Shown: positions 24,508 through 34,798, counted from the stretch's first letter. The stretch: 64,000 nt of DNA from Dechloromonas aromatica (nom. nud.) (GCA_017848965.1 JAFIHA010000048.1:62001-126000); one strand, 5' to 3'. The notes: generated from the sequence alone by a model not told the origin. Numbers and translations are program-made.

Positions 24508-24951
24508 ATGAGCGATACCCTGCATCTCGTCTGCCCGCATTGCGCGGCGGTAAACCGCCTGCCTGCCGCCCGTCTTGCCGCCGCCCCGAACTGTGGCCAG
24601 TGCAAGCAGCCGCTGTTCACCGGCGAGCCGGTGGAAGTCGACGGTGCCAGTTTCGAGCGCCAGCTGCAGCGCAGCGAGCTGCCGCTGGTCGTCGATTTCT
24701 GGGCGCCCTGGTGCGGCCCCTGCCGGATGATGGCGCCAACCTTCCACCAGGCGGCGATCGACCTCGAACCGGCGGCCCGCTTCCTCAAGGTGAACACAGA
24801 GGAAGAGCAGGCGCTCGCCGGCCGTTTCAACATCCGCAGCATCCCGACCCTGGCCGTCTTCCGCAACGGCCGCGAGATCGCCCGGCAAAGTGGCGCGCTC
24901 GACCTCGCCTCGCTCAAACGCTGGCTGCAACCCCATTTGATGGCGCTTTAG
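24508..24951 (+). CDS. trxC: Thioredoxin 2 (zinc-finger thioredoxin TrxC)
   Basis: Cytoplasmic disulfide reductase. The 147-residue product has an N-terminal zinc-binding module with C9-x2-C12 and C29-x2-C32, then a thioredoxin fold with the active site W68-C69-G70-P71-C72 and the cis-proline segment IRSIPTLAVF. This two-part structure is specific to TrxC. Start is ATG at 24508. It opens an accessory block between hemH and grpE and has its own probable heat-shock promoter. Confidence 0.96.
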   Translation: MSDTLHLVCPHCAAVNRLPAARLAAAPNCGQCKQPLFTGEPVEVDGASFERQLQRSELPLVVDFWAPWCGPCRMMAPTFHQAAIDLEPAARFLKVNTEEEQALAGRFNIRSIPTLAVFRNGREIARQSGALDLASLKRWLQPHLMAL

Positions 24952-25004
24952 TTTTCCCCGGCGGTCGCCGTTAACAATGTAGTGAACAATGACTGGAGGC
25001 CGCC

Positions 25005-26054
25005 ATGAAAATCGCCAGCAGCGAACTGCAATTCACCGCCTCGCATAGCAGCGCGCAATCGCGCGAAGTCGAGGAGTCGCTGAAGATGTGGAGCGGCCCG
25101 CAAAGACCGGATTTCGAAAACCGTGGCCGCGGCAATGTCGGCGGGGAACGCGTCGTCCTCTCCGATGCCGGCAAGGCGGCAGCGGCAGCCGATAGCGCCG
25201 CACCGGTCGACGAAACCCTGGACGAAGACCCGAAGACCCTGCTGATTCGCCTGATGCTGGAAATGATGACCGGCAAGTCGGTACGCACCATCAGCGCCAG
25301 CGAGTTGTCCGGCAAATCCGCTCCGGCTGCGCCGCAAACCCCGCCGGCAGCCGCGGCGAACAACGGCCGGCCAGCCACTGCCGGCTTCGGCATCGAGTAC
25401 GACTACCGCGCATCCTACAGCGAGAGCGAAAGCACAAGCTTCGCCGCCAACGGCGTGGTGAAGACCGCCGACGGCCAGGAAATCCGCTTCAACCTGCAGT
25501 TGCAGATGTCGCGCAGCTACCAGGAAGAGACTTCAGTCAGCCTGCGCCTTGGCGATGCGGCAAAGCCGGTCGATCCGCTGGTCCTCAACTTCGCCGGCAA
25601 CGCCGCCGATCTGCTCGACCAGCGTTTCAGCTTCGACCTCGATGCCGACGGCAGCAAGGAACAGATTGCCCAACTCGCCAGCGGCAGCGCCTACCTCAGC
25701 TTCGACCGCAATCAGGACGGCCGGATCAACGACGGCAGCGAACTGTTCGGCCCCGCAAGCGGCGACGGCTTCGCCGAACTGGCGGCGCTCGACGACGACG
25801 GCAACGGCTGGATCGACGAGAACGACGCGGCATTCAGCCAACTCAGCCTTTGGCAACCCGGCGCAGGAGGCGAAGGGAATCTGCAATCGCTGAGCGAAGC
25901 GGGCGTCGGCGCCATCGCGCTGGCCCAGGTTGCCACCCCGTTCGAACTGAATGACAGCAGCAACCAATCGCTCGGCAGAATTCGCAATTCAGGAATATTT
26001 TTGCAAGAGAATGGCAGCGCTGGCACAATTCAGCAAATAGACCTCAGCGTCTGA
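25005..26054 (+). CDS. EF-hand-like calcium-binding protein of unknown function
   Basis: A 349-residue protein without signal peptide or membrane helix. The N-terminal third is low in order and rich in Ala, Ser and Pro. The middle (about 128-200) looks like beta structure. The C-terminal part carries three Asp/Gly-rich loops: DLDADGSKE at 211-219, DRNQDGRINDGSEL at 234-247 and DDDGNGWIDENDAAF at 263-277. The last two follow the DxNxDGxI and DxDGNGxID patterns of EF-hand or dockerin-like calcium sites. Start ATG is at 25005 with GGAGG upstream. The pattern recalls RTX and VCBS-type secreted proteins, but no export signal is seen. Function unknown. Confidence 0.75.
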   Translation: MKIASSELQFTASHSSAQSREVEESLKMWSGPQRPDFENRGRGNVGGERVVLSDAGKAAAAADSAAPVDETLDEDPKTLLIRLMLEMMTGKSVRTISASELSGKSAPAAPQTPPAAAANNGRPATAGFGIEYDYRASYSESESTSFAANGVVKTADGQEIRFNLQLQMSRSYQEETSVSLRLGDAAKPVDPLVLNFAGNAADLLDQRFSFDLDADGSKEQIAQLASGSAYLSFDRNQDGRINDGSELFGPASGDGFAELAALDDDGNGWIDENDAAFSQLSLWQPGAGGEGNLQSLSEAGVGAIALAQVATPFELNDSSNQSLGRIRNSGIFLQENGSAGTIQQIDLSV

Positions 26055-26087
26055 AAAGCTTTTCATAGCACCACCAAAGGCCCGCAC

Positions 26088-27707
26088 ATGCTCCGTTTTG
26101 CCGACTTGAAGATCTGGGTCCGACTGACTGCCGCCATCTGGCTTGTCCTTGCCGTGATCTGGGCTGGCGCGATCGTCTGGACGACCAACGTCAATCGCGA
26201 TACCGCGATCAAGCAAGCCAAGGAATTCTCGCAAAGCATTCACGAAATGACGATGGCCGGGCTGACCGGCATGATGATCACCGGCACGGTCGGCCAGCGC
26301 GAGGTCTTCCTCGACCAGATCAAGCAGCTGTCGGTGATCCGCGACCTGCATGTCGCCCGCAGCGACGCGGTGGTCAAGCTCTACGGCCCGGACACCAAGA
26401 GCACGCGCGACCTTGACGCGCTCGAACAGCAGGTGATGAAGGAAGGCAAACCGTTTGTCTCGGTCGAAAACGAGAATGGCAGTTCCTTCCTGCGCGTGAT
26501 CAACCCGACCAATGCCTCGAAGAACTACCTTGGCAAGGATTGCATTCTCTGCCACCAGGTTCCCGAAGGCACGGTGCTCGGCCTGGTCAGCATGAAGGTA
26601 TCGCTCGACTCGGTCGAATCCGAGGTCGAAAGCTTCCGCCTGAAAATCGCCGGCGCCGCGATCGGCGCCCTGGGCGCCCTGTTGCTGATCATCTACTTCC
26701 TGACCAACCACTTCGTCACCAAGCCGCTCGAACGGCTGCGCCACGGCCTGAGCGACATCGCCCGCGGCGAAGGCGATCTGACCCGTCGCCTGCCGGTCAA
26801 CGGCTTGGATGAGGTTGGTCAGTCGTCGCATGTTTTCAACCAGATGATGGACAACTTCCAGCAACTGGTCAGCCAGGTCCGCGATTCCGCCAGCCAGGTT
26901 TCCCGCCGCGTCGCCGCATTGACTGAAAACGCCGACCGCGTGGCGCAAAGCTCGCGCCAGCAGAACGAAAAATCGAACGACGCCGCCTCCGCGGTCGAGC
27001 AACTGGTGTCGAGCATCTCCGAAATCGCCCGCAGCGCCGAACACGTCCAGCAGCAGTCGCAGGAAAGCCTGGCCCGCGCCAACGAAGGCAACCGCAACCT
27101 GCAGACCTTGCTCGGCGAGATGGATGTCGTCGAACGGGCGGTCAAGGAAATGGCCGACTCGGTCAACAACTTCGTGCGCAACACAGAATCGATCACGATG
27201 ATGACGCGCGAGGTTAAGGACATTGCCGAACAGACCAACCTGCTCGCCCTCAACGCCGCCATCGAGGCCGCCCGCGCTGGCGAACAGGGCCGCGGTTTCG
27301 CCGTCGTCGCCGACGAGGTGCGCAAGCTGGCCGAAAAATCCTCGCACTCGGCGAGCGAGATCGACCGCATCACCGCCAGCCTGAGCGCCCAGTCGGTCGC
27401 CGTCCGGCGCAGCATCGAGGAAGGCATGCACCACCTCGAAACCAGCCAGGCTGCCGTCGACTCCGTTTCCAGCGTGCTGCAGGCCGCCAACGGCTCGGTC
27501 GCCGAAGTCGGCCACGGGCTCGATACCATTGCTCAGGCCACCGACCAGCAGCGACGCGTGTCCGGCGATGTCGAATCGAGCATCGAAGCGATCGCCGGCA
27601 TGGCCCGCGACAACACCGGTACCGTCGAACAGACCGCCGGCGCCGCCCATGACCTGCGCCGCCTGGCCGAGGGATTGGCCAATCTGGTGGGCCGCTTCAA
27701 GGTCTGA
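26088..27707 (+). CDS. Methyl-accepting chemotaxis protein with a periplasmic CxxCH motif
   Basis: A 539-residue chemoreceptor. Membrane helix 1 spans about 11-33, the periplasmic sensor domain about 34-186, helix 2 about 187-208 and HAMP about 209-260. The cytoplasmic signalling helices include the kinase-contact tip [20 protein letters not shown] at 381-400. The sensor domain contains C152-I-L-C155-H156, a c-type haem attachment motif on the periplasmic side, so it may sense redox state, oxygen or NO. Haem-binding chemoreceptors are known (DcrA in Desulfovibrio; GSU0582 and GSU0935 in Geobacter). That this one binds haem is inferred from the motif alone. No che genes are nearby. Confidence 0.9.
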   Translation: MLRFADLKIWVRLTAAIWLVLAVIWAGAIVWTTNVNRDTAIKQAKEFSQSIHEMTMAGLTGMMITGTVGQREVFLDQIKQLSVIRDLHVARSDAVVKLYGPDTKSTRDLDALEQQVMKEGKPFVSVENENGSSFLRVINPTNASKNYLGKDCILCHQVPEGTVLGLVSMKVSLDSVESEVESFRLKIAGAAIGALGALLLIIYFLTNHFVTKPLERLRHGLSDIARGEGDLTRRLPVNGLDEVGQSSHVFNQMMDNFQQLVSQVRDSASQVSRRVAALTENADRVAQSSRQQNEKSNDAASAVEQLVSSISEIARSAEHVQQQSQESLARANEGNRNLQTLLGEMDVVERAVKEMADSVNNFVRNTESITMMTREVKDIAEQTNLLALNAAIEAARAGEQGRGFAVVADEVRKLAEKSSHSASEIDRITASLSAQSVAVRRSIEEGMHHLETSQAAVDSVSSVLQAANGSVAEVGHGLDTIAQATDQQRRVSGDVESSIEAIAGMARDNTGTVEQTAGAAHDLRRLAEGLANLVGRFKV

Positions 27708-27728
27708 GCGCACCACCGCGCCAACCAC

Positions 27729-27750
27729 AACGCCGCCCGCGGGCGGCGTT
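27729..27750. terminator. Perfect palindrome between convergent genes
   Basis: A 22-bp perfect palindrome (AACGCCGCCC-GC-GGGCGGCGTT) fills the 45-base gap between the chemoreceptor and the convergent Ser/Thr kinase. It is symmetrical and could end transcription from both sides. The T-tract is poor, so the efficiency is uncertain. Confidence 0.6.
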
Positions 27751-27752
27751 AT

Positions 27753-29111
27753 TCATTCCGGCGCCAGCTCCAGCGTCACCCCGCCGCATGACTTGCCGCC
27801 GTAATGCCCGCTGGCGTTATTGACGGCGGGCTGGCCGATGCTGGCGGCGATCTTGTTGACCTCACGCAGGCGATAAATCATGCGAGCGAGCAGCGCATCG
27901 CGCATGCGGCCCATCAGCTCTTCCGACGACAAAGCCAGCGCCGATGCATTGACCTCAAGGAACAGGGTCGGCTCCAGCGTCACCACCGTCGCGTGACGCA
28001 GGTCGCTCGACGGATGCAGGAAGGCCACCTCGCCGACCGGCTCGCCAACGCCAAGACGGCATAGTGCCTTGCCGCCCAACGAAACCTCGACGCTACCGGC
28101 AAGGATGATGCCGAACAGGCGGCTGTTGCTGCCCTCGGTGATCAAGCGGACATTGGCCGTCACCTGCCGCCACAGCGAGACGCGCAGAACTTCCCAGAGT
28201 TCGATGTTCTCGAATTCGGTGAAGAACTCGACGCGACGTAACTGCTCGAAGTGCCGCATGTCGTGCTCGGTCTCGTCCTCTTCCAGGATCTTGTAGCGCA
28301 CCGCCGAAAGATCCTTGGCCATTTCCGCGCCGTTGCGGTAACGGCTGTACAGGTCCTTTTCCAGCGCCTTGCGCAGGATCGCGTCGAGCCCTTCGGGAAG
28401 CGCCGGATTGAGCGCGCTGACCGCCGGCGGATCGGTATTGACGATCTTGTACACCAGCGTCGCCTGGTTGTTGGCGCGGAAAGGCAGACGCCCGGTCAGC
28501 AGCTGGAACATGACGACGCCGAGCGAATAGAGGTCGGTCTTCTGGTTGAGCGGGTAGCCCTTGATCTGTTCCGGCGACATGTAGGCCGGCGAACCGACCC
28601 CCATGATGAAGGTCGAGTCGCGGTCGAGATCCTTGTTCAGGTTCAGCGCCAGGCCGAAATCGGCGATCTTCGGTTCGTCGCCGGCGGCGATCATGATGTT
28701 GGCCGGCTTGATGTCGCGATGGATGATGCCCTGCCGGTACGCCGCGTCGAGGGCCATGCAGCACTTGAAGATGATGCTGACCACCCGATGCAGCGGCAGC
28801 AGCTTGTCGATCCGGCAGTGCTGCTCGAGGCTGAAGCCGTCGACATATTCCATCGCCAGGTAGGCGAATTCGTCCTCGACCACGGCGTCGTAGACCCGCA
28901 CGATGTTCGGGTGGTCTAAGCGACGGGAGACCATCCCCTCGTTCTGGAAAAGCTTGCGCATGCGCCGCGACATGGCGGCGCAATCCTGGCCGAAACGAAT
29001 GACCTTGACCGCAATCTGCCGCGCATTTTCCGGGTCGTCACAAAGATAGACCGTAGCGGTCGCTCCCTTGCCGAGCTCTCGGATGACGCGGTATTTGCCT
29101 ATCGTTTCCAT
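27753..29111 (-). CDS. Serine/threonine protein kinase with C-terminal cyclic-nucleotide-binding-type domain
   Basis: The product is 452 residues from ATG at 29111. The Hanks-type kinase domain spans about 7-270: glycine loop ELGKGATATVY, catalytic Lys K36, HRDIKPANIM at 131-140 and DFG at 151-153, then SPAYMSPEQIKG. A linker is followed by a cyclic-nucleotide-binding-type beta-roll (about 296-395) with GEPVGEVAFL and LRHATVV, where the phosphate-binding Arg would be R372. There is no membrane segment. AGGAGG occurs 21 bases before this ATG, an unusually long distance, so an earlier non-ATG start is possible. Substrate unknown. It faces the chemoreceptor gene. Confidence 0.9.
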   Translation of the reverse strand: METIGKYRVIRELGKGATATVYLCDDPENARQIAVKVIRFGQDCAAMSRRMRKLFQNEGMVSRRLDHPNIVRVYDAVVEDEFAYLAMEYVDGFSLEQHCRIDKLLPLHRVVSIIFKCCMALDAAYRQGIIHRDIKPANIMIAAGDEPKIADFGLALNLNKDLDRDSTFIMGVGSPAYMSPEQIKGYPLNQKTDLYSLGVVMFQLLTGRLPFRANNQATLVYKIVNTDPPAVSALNPALPEGLDAILRKALEKDLYSRYRNGAEMAKDLSAVRYKILEEDETEHDMRHFEQLRRVEFFTEFENIELWEVLRVSLWRQVTANVRLITEGSNSRLFGIILAGSVEVSLGGKALCRLGVGEPVGEVAFLHPSSDLRHATVVTLEPTLFLEVNASALALSSEELMGRMRDALLARMIYRLREVNKIAASIGQPAVNNASGHYGGKSCGGVTLELAPE

Positions 29112-29207
29112 GACATTGACGTTGAATGAATACCTCCTTGGCGATGCTAGCACGCCGACGCGCGCAACAAAGCAAACAAATGTGTAGTAAAAAATTTTCG
29201 AGCGGCT

Positions 29208-29235
29208 CTTGAAATGTTTTTTTCCATCCCCATCT
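29208..29235 (+). promoter_or_regulatory. Sigma-32-type heat-shock promoter of grpE
   Basis: CTTGAAA (29208-29214) and CCCCATCT (29228-29235) are separated by 13 bases, a full match to the heat-shock consensus CTTGAA-N13-15-CCCCATNT. It lies about 30 bases before the grpE ATG. No CIRCE element overlaps it. Confidence 0.85.
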
Positions 29236-29264
29236 CCCCGTTCGGTTTATTGGAGAAAATGCGC

Positions 29265-29819
29265 ATGTCTAACGAGGAAACCCCGCAGGACCACCTGCTC
29301 GATGCCGCCCAGGCGGAAACGCCGGCCAGCGAACCGGAAAAGGAACGCCACATCGACGTTCTGCCGAGCCTGGAAGAACAGATCAAGGCGCTGGAACTGA
29401 AGGTCGCCGAAACCCATGACGCCTGGCTGCGCGCCAAGGCCGAAGGCGAAAACATCCGCCGCCGCGCTCAAGAAGACATCAGCAAGGCGCACAAGTTCGC
29501 GGTCGAGAAATTCGCCGGCGAACTGCTCGCCGTCAAGGACAGCCTGGAAGCGGCGCTGGCGGTGCCGGAGCAGACGGTCGAGAGTTTCAAGTCCGGCGTC
29601 GAGCTGACCTTGAAGCAACTGGTTGCGGCTTTTGAGAAGAACGCGCTGAACGAGGTCAACCCGGTCGGCGAAAAATTCGACCCGCACAAGCACCAGGCGA
29701 TCGGCATGGTTGATTCCGAGCAGGAAGCGAACACCGTCGTCACCGTACTGCAGAAGGGCTACCTGATCGCCGACCGCGTATTGAGGCCGGCCCTGGTCAT
29801 GGTCGCCAAGGGCAAATAA
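29265..29819 (+). CDS. grpE: Nucleotide exchange factor GrpE
   Basis: Releases ADP from DnaK and acts as its co-chaperone. The product is 184 residues. A long N-terminal helix (about 35-100) precedes the C-terminal beta domain with [20 protein letters not shown] and [20 protein letters not shown] chose the ATG at 29265 because TGGAG sits 9 bases upstream; the ATG at 29259 is too close to that site. It opens the grpE-dnaK-dnaJ chaperone cluster. Confidence 0.97.
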   Translation: MSNEETPQDHLLDAAQAETPASEPEKERHIDVLPSLEEQIKALELKVAETHDAWLRAKAEGENIRRRAQEDISKAHKFAVEKFAGELLAVKDSLEAALAVPEQTVESFKSGVELTLKQLVAAFEKNALNEVNPVGEKFDPHKHQAIGMVDSEQEANTVVTVLQKGYLIADRVLRPALVMVAKGK

Positions 29820-29823
29820 TCCA

Positions 29824-29851
29824 CTTGAAATCCGGGGCGACGCCCCCACTT
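29824..29851 (+). promoter_or_regulatory. Second sigma-32-type promoter candidate, for dnaK
   Basis: CTTGAAA (29824-29830), a 13-base spacer and CCCCACTT (29844-29851) match the heat-shock pattern at all but one -10 position. The spacer holds a small GC hairpin (GGGGC-GAC-GCCCC). The dnaK ATG is 38 bases downstream. Confidence 0.6.
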
Positions 29852-29888
29852 CACGAACATCGCTAATTCACTTTCAGGAAAGAACATC

Positions 29889-31829
<1,941 letters not shown>

Positions 31830-31857
31830 AACGGGCGCCCGGGCGTCGCTTTAAGTG

Positions 31858-31897
31858 GCCGGATCGAAGCGGACGCCCCGGCGCCGCTTGATCCGGC
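31858..31897 (+). terminator. Intercistronic hairpin between dnaK and dnaJ
   Basis: GCCGGATC and AAGCGG pair with CCGCTT and GATCCGGC (14 bp with one bulged G). The stem is followed only by CTTTGTG, so termination would be partial. It probably lowers dnaJ expression relative to dnaK or protects the dnaK message 3' end. Confidence 0.6.
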
Positions 31898-31925
31898 CTT
31901 TGTGCAGTAACTGACGGGAACCATC

Positions 31926-33062
31926 ATGTCTAAACGCGATTTTTACGAAATCCTCGGCGTCAACCGCGACGCTTCGGACGACGAAATCAAGAAGGCCTAC
32001 CGCAAGCTGGCCATGAAGCACCACCCGGACCGCAACCCGGACAATCCGGGCGCCGAGGAAAAGTTCAAGGAAGCCAAGGAAGCCTACGAAATCCTCTCCG
32101 ATAGCCAGAAGCGCGCCGCTTACGACCAATATGGTCACGCCGGCATCGACCCGCAGTCCGGCATGGGAGGGTTCGGCGGTGGCGGTGGTGGCGGCTTTGC
32201 CGACGCCTTCGGCGGCATCTTCGACGAGATCTTCGGTGGCCGGGCCGGCGGCGGCGGTGGCGGCGGTCGTTCCAACATCTACCGCGGCGCCGACCTGCGT
32301 TACAACCTGGAAATCACGCTCGAACAGGCCGCGCACGGCACCGAAACCAAGATCCGCATCCCGACCATGGAGGAATGCGAGGTCTGCCACGGTTCCGGCG
32401 CCAAGGCCGGCACCCAGCCGAAGACCTGCCCGACCTGCGGCGGCTCCGGCCAGGTGCGCCTGCAACAAGGCTTCTTCTCGATCCAGCAGACCTGCCACAA
32501 GTGCCACGGCACCGGCCGCTTCATCGCCGACCCGTGCACCAACTGCGGCGGTGCCGGTCGTATCAAGCAGCACAAGACCCTGGCGGTAAAGATTCCGGCC
32601 GGCGTGGACGAAGGCGATCGCATCCGGCTCGCCGGCGAGGGCGAACACGGCGTCAACGGCGGCCCGCCGGGCGACCTCTACGTGCAGATCCACCTCAAGC
32701 AGCACGCGGTGTTCCAGCGCGACCACAACGACCTCCACTGCGAAATGCCGATTTCCTTCACCACGGCAGCGCTCGGTGGCGAGATCGAAATTCCGACCCT
32801 GGATGGCGCCGCGGCCATCAAGATTCCGCCGGAAACCCAGTCCGGCCGCGTCTTCCGCCTGCGCGGCAAGGGCATCAAGGGAGTGCGCAGCCACACCCAC
32901 GGCGACCTGCTCTGCCATGTCGTCGTCGAAACCCCGATCAACCTGACCGAACGCCAGAAGGATCTGCTGCGCGAACTGGAGGAATCAAGCAAGGGTTCCG
33001 ACAAGCACAACCCCCGCGCCAAGTCGTGGATGGACAAAGTCCGGGAATTCTTCGGAGAATGA
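31926..33062 (+). CDS. dnaJ: Chaperone protein DnaJ (Hsp40)
   Basis: Co-chaperone that loads substrates on DnaK and triggers its ATPase. The product is 378 residues: J domain (about 1-70) with the HPD motif in [13 protein letters not shown], a Gly/Phe-rich region (about 78-125), and four zinc-binding CxxCxGxG repeats ([32 protein letters not shown]). The substrate-binding C-terminal domains end in KVREFFGE. The last codons are the beginning of a 96-bp tandem repeat that continues past the stop. Start ATG is at 31926. Confidence 0.98.
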   Translation: MSKRDFYEILGVNRDASDDEIKKAYRKLAMKHHPDRNPDNPGAEEKFKEAKEAYEILSDSQKRAAYDQYGHAGIDPQSGMGGFGGGGGGGFADAFGGIFDEIFGGRAGGGGGGGRSNIYRGADLRYNLEITLEQAAHGTETKIRIPTMEECEVCHGSGAKAGTQPKTCPTCGGSGQVRLQQGFFSIQQTCHKCHGTGRFIADPCTNCGGAGRIKQHKTLAVKIPAGVDEGDRIRLAGEGEHGVNGGPPGDLYVQIHLKQHAVFQRDHNDLHCEMPISFTTAALGGEIEIPTLDGAAAIKIPPETQSGRVFRLRGKGIKGVRSHTHGDLLCHVVVETPINLTERQKDLLRELEESSKGSDKHNPRAKSWMDKVREFFGE

Positions 33063-33130
33063 TTTCCTGACCTTGCGGTGCAGGCTAACTTGCTCAAGCA
33101 AGTTAAGGGGCGTAGCCCCGGCCGGAACCA
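33035..33130 (+). repeat. 96-bp tandem repeat, copy A (includes the dnaJ 3' end)
   Basis: The first unit of a direct tandem repeat with an exact 96-base period. It begins in the last nine sense codons of dnaJ and contains the stop codon at 33060-33062. Copy B differs at 24 of 96 positions (my count) without insertions or deletions. The part after the stop holds two hairpins enclosed by a longer stem. Confidence 0.9.
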
Positions 33131-33135
33131 CAAGG
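33071..33135 (+). other. Three-helix structured element, copy A
   Basis: An outer stem pairs CCTTGCGGT (33071-33079) with ACCACAAGG (33127-33135), with one C-A mismatch, extended by GGC/GCC (33083-33085/33121-33123). Inside are hairpin 2, TAACTTGC/GCAAGTTA with loop TCAA (33086-33105), and hairpin 3, GGGGC/GCCCC with loop GTA (33107-33119). The fold is a three-way junction. I do not recognise the family. Confidence 0.7.
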
Positions 33136-33226
33136 CTCAGGAATTTTTCGGGGAATGATTCCCGTACCTTGCAGCGCAGGCTAACCCGCGTTGGCGGGTT
33201 AAGGCGCGTAGCGCCGGCCGCAGCTA
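33131..33226 (+). repeat. 96-bp tandem repeat, copy B
   Basis: The second full unit, directly adjoining copy A. Its first codons, read in the dnaJ frame, are H-K-A-Q-E-F-F-G-E-stop against [13 protein letters not shown] in dnaJ itself. The differences inside EFFGE are all synonymous. The frame between the two stops is open. Confidence 0.9.
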
Positions 33227-33231
33227 CAAGG
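33167..33231 (+). other. Three-helix structured element, copy B
   Basis: Same fold as copy A with different bases. The outer stem is CCTTGCAGC/GCTACAAGG (33167-33175/33223-33231), with GGC/GCC at 33179-33181/33217-33219. Hairpin 2 is TAACCCGC/GCGGGTTA with loop GTTG (33182-33201). Hairpin 3 is GGCGC/GCGCC with loop GTA (33203-33215). Five base pairs differ from copy A on both sides and stay Watson-Crick. Confidence 0.7.
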
Positions 33232-33251
33232 TCTGTGAATTCTTCGGCGAG
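33227..33251 (+). repeat. Partial third copy of the 96-bp repeat
   Basis: Only the start of the unit is present: the EFFGE-encoding segment (YKVCEFFGE in the dnaJ frame), after which similarity stops and the TGA position reads CAA. It lies exactly 96 bases after copy B begins. Confidence 0.8.
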
Positions 33252-33277
33252 CAAACCCGCGCCACCAGAAATGCAAA

Positions 33278-33300
33278 CGACCCGTTATCGAACGGGCCGT
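33278..33300 (+). terminator. Terminator between dnaJ and cysS
   Basis: CCCGTT-ATCG-AACGGG forms a stem extended outward by ACG/CGT with one mismatch, followed by TTTTC on the plus strand. It sits in the convergent gap and ends the chaperone transcripts. On the minus strand the T-tract is weak. Together with the repeats it accounts for the whole 263-base gap 33063-33325. Confidence 0.7.
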
Positions 33301-33325
33301 TTTCATTGATTGCCAGCGACGCTGT

Positions 33326-34696
33326 TCAGGCACGCCGCCAGGTGGTTCCCTGCGGACCGTCGTCGAGGACGATGCCAGCGGCCTTCAGCTCGTCGCGGAT
33401 GCGGTCGGCTTCAGCGAAGTCGCGCGCCTTCTTGGCCGCCGCACGGCTGGCGATCAATGCTTCGACCGCCGCTTCATCGATCCCGTCGGCCGCCCCACCG
33501 GCCCGCAGATAAGCCTGCGGCGCGCGTTCGAGCAATCCGATCACTCCGGCCAGAGCCTTGAGCAGACCCGACAGTTCCCCGGACTTCTGACGGTTGGCTT
33601 CGGCGGCCAGCTCGAAGAGGACGGCGATCGCACCGTGCGAATCGAAATCCTCGTTCAAGGCAGCGGCAAAACGGGCGGCAAAATCCTGCTTCCAGTCGAT
33701 GGCCACCGGCACCGGCGGCACGTCGCGCAACGTGAAGTAAAGACCGTCGAGCGAGCGCTTGGCGTCGTCGAGGTGGGCATCGGAATAGTTCAGCGGGCTA
33801 CGGTAATGGGCGCGCAGGATGAAGAAGCGAACGACTTCGGCATCGAATTTCTTCAGCACCTCGCGGATGGTGAAGAAATTGCCCAGCGACTTCGACATCT
33901 TTTCGTTGTCGACCCGGACAAAACCGTTGTGCATCCAGTAATTGACGTAGCCGCAGCAATTCGCGCCCTCGGACTGGGCGATCTCGTTCTCGTGATGCGG
34001 GAACTGCAGATCCTGACCGCCGCCGTGGATGTCGAAATGTTTGCCGAGCAGCGACGAACTCATCGCCGAGCATTCGATATGCCAGCCCGGCCGTCCTTCG
34101 CCCCAGGGCGACGCCCAGGCCGGCTCGCCCGGCTTGGCATGCTTCCAGAGAACGAAATCGAGCGGGTCCTGCTTGGCGGTATCGACTTCGACGCGCTCAC
34201 CGGCGCGCAGGTCGTCGAGCGATTTGCCGGACAGCTTGCCGTAGCCCGGAAACTTGCGCACCGCATAATTGACGTCGCCGTCGGCCGCCAGATAAGCCAG
34301 GCCATTGGCTTCGAGCTTACCGATCAGCTCCAGCATCTGCGGCACATACTCGGTCGCCCGCGGCTCGTGATCGGGGCGCAGCACGCCCAGCGCGTCGGCG
34401 TCCTCGTGCATGAAACCGATGAAACGATCGGTCAATTGCTGGATGCTTTCACCGTTCTCCGCCGCACGACGAATGATCTTGTCATCGATATCGGTAATAT
34501 TGCGAACGTAGGTCACCTCGTAGCCACGCGTTCTCAGCCAGCGATAAACCATGTCGAAGACGACCATCACCCGGGCATGGCCCAGGTGACAATAGTCGTA
34601 GACCGTCATCCCGCAGACATACATGCGAACCTTGTTGGCTTCGATCGGTTCGAAAACCTGCTTTTCGCGCTTGAGGGAGTTGAATATCTTTAGCAT
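33326..34696 (-). CDS. cysS: Cysteinyl-tRNA synthetase
   Basis: Class I aminoacyl-tRNA synthetase. The product is 456 residues. The zinc ligand and HIGH-type motif are [17 protein letters not shown] near the N-terminus. [10 protein letters not shown] is in the middle, and the KMSKS loop is [10 protein letters not shown]. The C-terminal anticodon region is helical and ends in [10 protein letters not shown]. Start ATG is at 34696. It converges on dnaJ and is divergent from the TPR protein gene. Confidence 0.98.
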   Translation of the reverse strand: MLKIFNSLKREKQVFEPIEANKVRMYVCGMTVYDYCHLGHARVMVVFDMVYRWLRTRGYEVTYVRNITDIDDKIIRRAAENGESIQQLTDRFIGFMHEDADALGVLRPDHEPRATEYVPQMLELIGKLEANGLAYLAADGDVNYAVRKFPGYGKLSGKSLDDLRAGERVEVDTAKQDPLDFVLWKHAKPGEPAWASPWGEGRPGWHIECSAMSSSLLGKHFDIHGGGQDLQFPHHENEIAQSEGANCCGYVNYWMHNGFVRVDNEKMSKSLGNFFTIREVLKKFDAEVVRFFILRAHYRSPLNYSDAHLDDAKRSLDGLYFTLRDVPPVPVAIDWKQDFAARFAAALNEDFDSHGAIAVLFELAAEANRQKSGELSGLLKALAGVIGLLERAPQAYLRAGGAADGIDEAAVEALIASRAAAKKARDFAEADRIRDELKAAGIVLDDGPQGTTWRRA

Positions 34697-34798
34697 GACG
34701 GAATGAAAAGATGCAGAATTGGCCCTGCAAACCTATGGCTTTATCCGCTTCTTTGGTAGAATCGAGTGATTGAAAAACTCAGAAATTATAGCACGGCG

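Noticed and set aside
29136-29264. A CIRCE operator expected near grpE because hrcA is close by
   Set aside because: No TTAGCACTC-N9-GAGTGCTAA pattern is present. A TGCTAGCA palindrome near 29145 does not fit.
33035-33251. The 96-bp repeats as a CRISPR array
   Set aside because: Units adjoin without spacers, differ at about a quarter of positions, and there are no cas genes.
33063-33254. Minus-strand frame through the tandem repeats as a small protein gene
   Set aside because: It has no ribosome-binding site, and its sequence is explained by the 96-bp repeat and its hairpins. The base changes track pairing.
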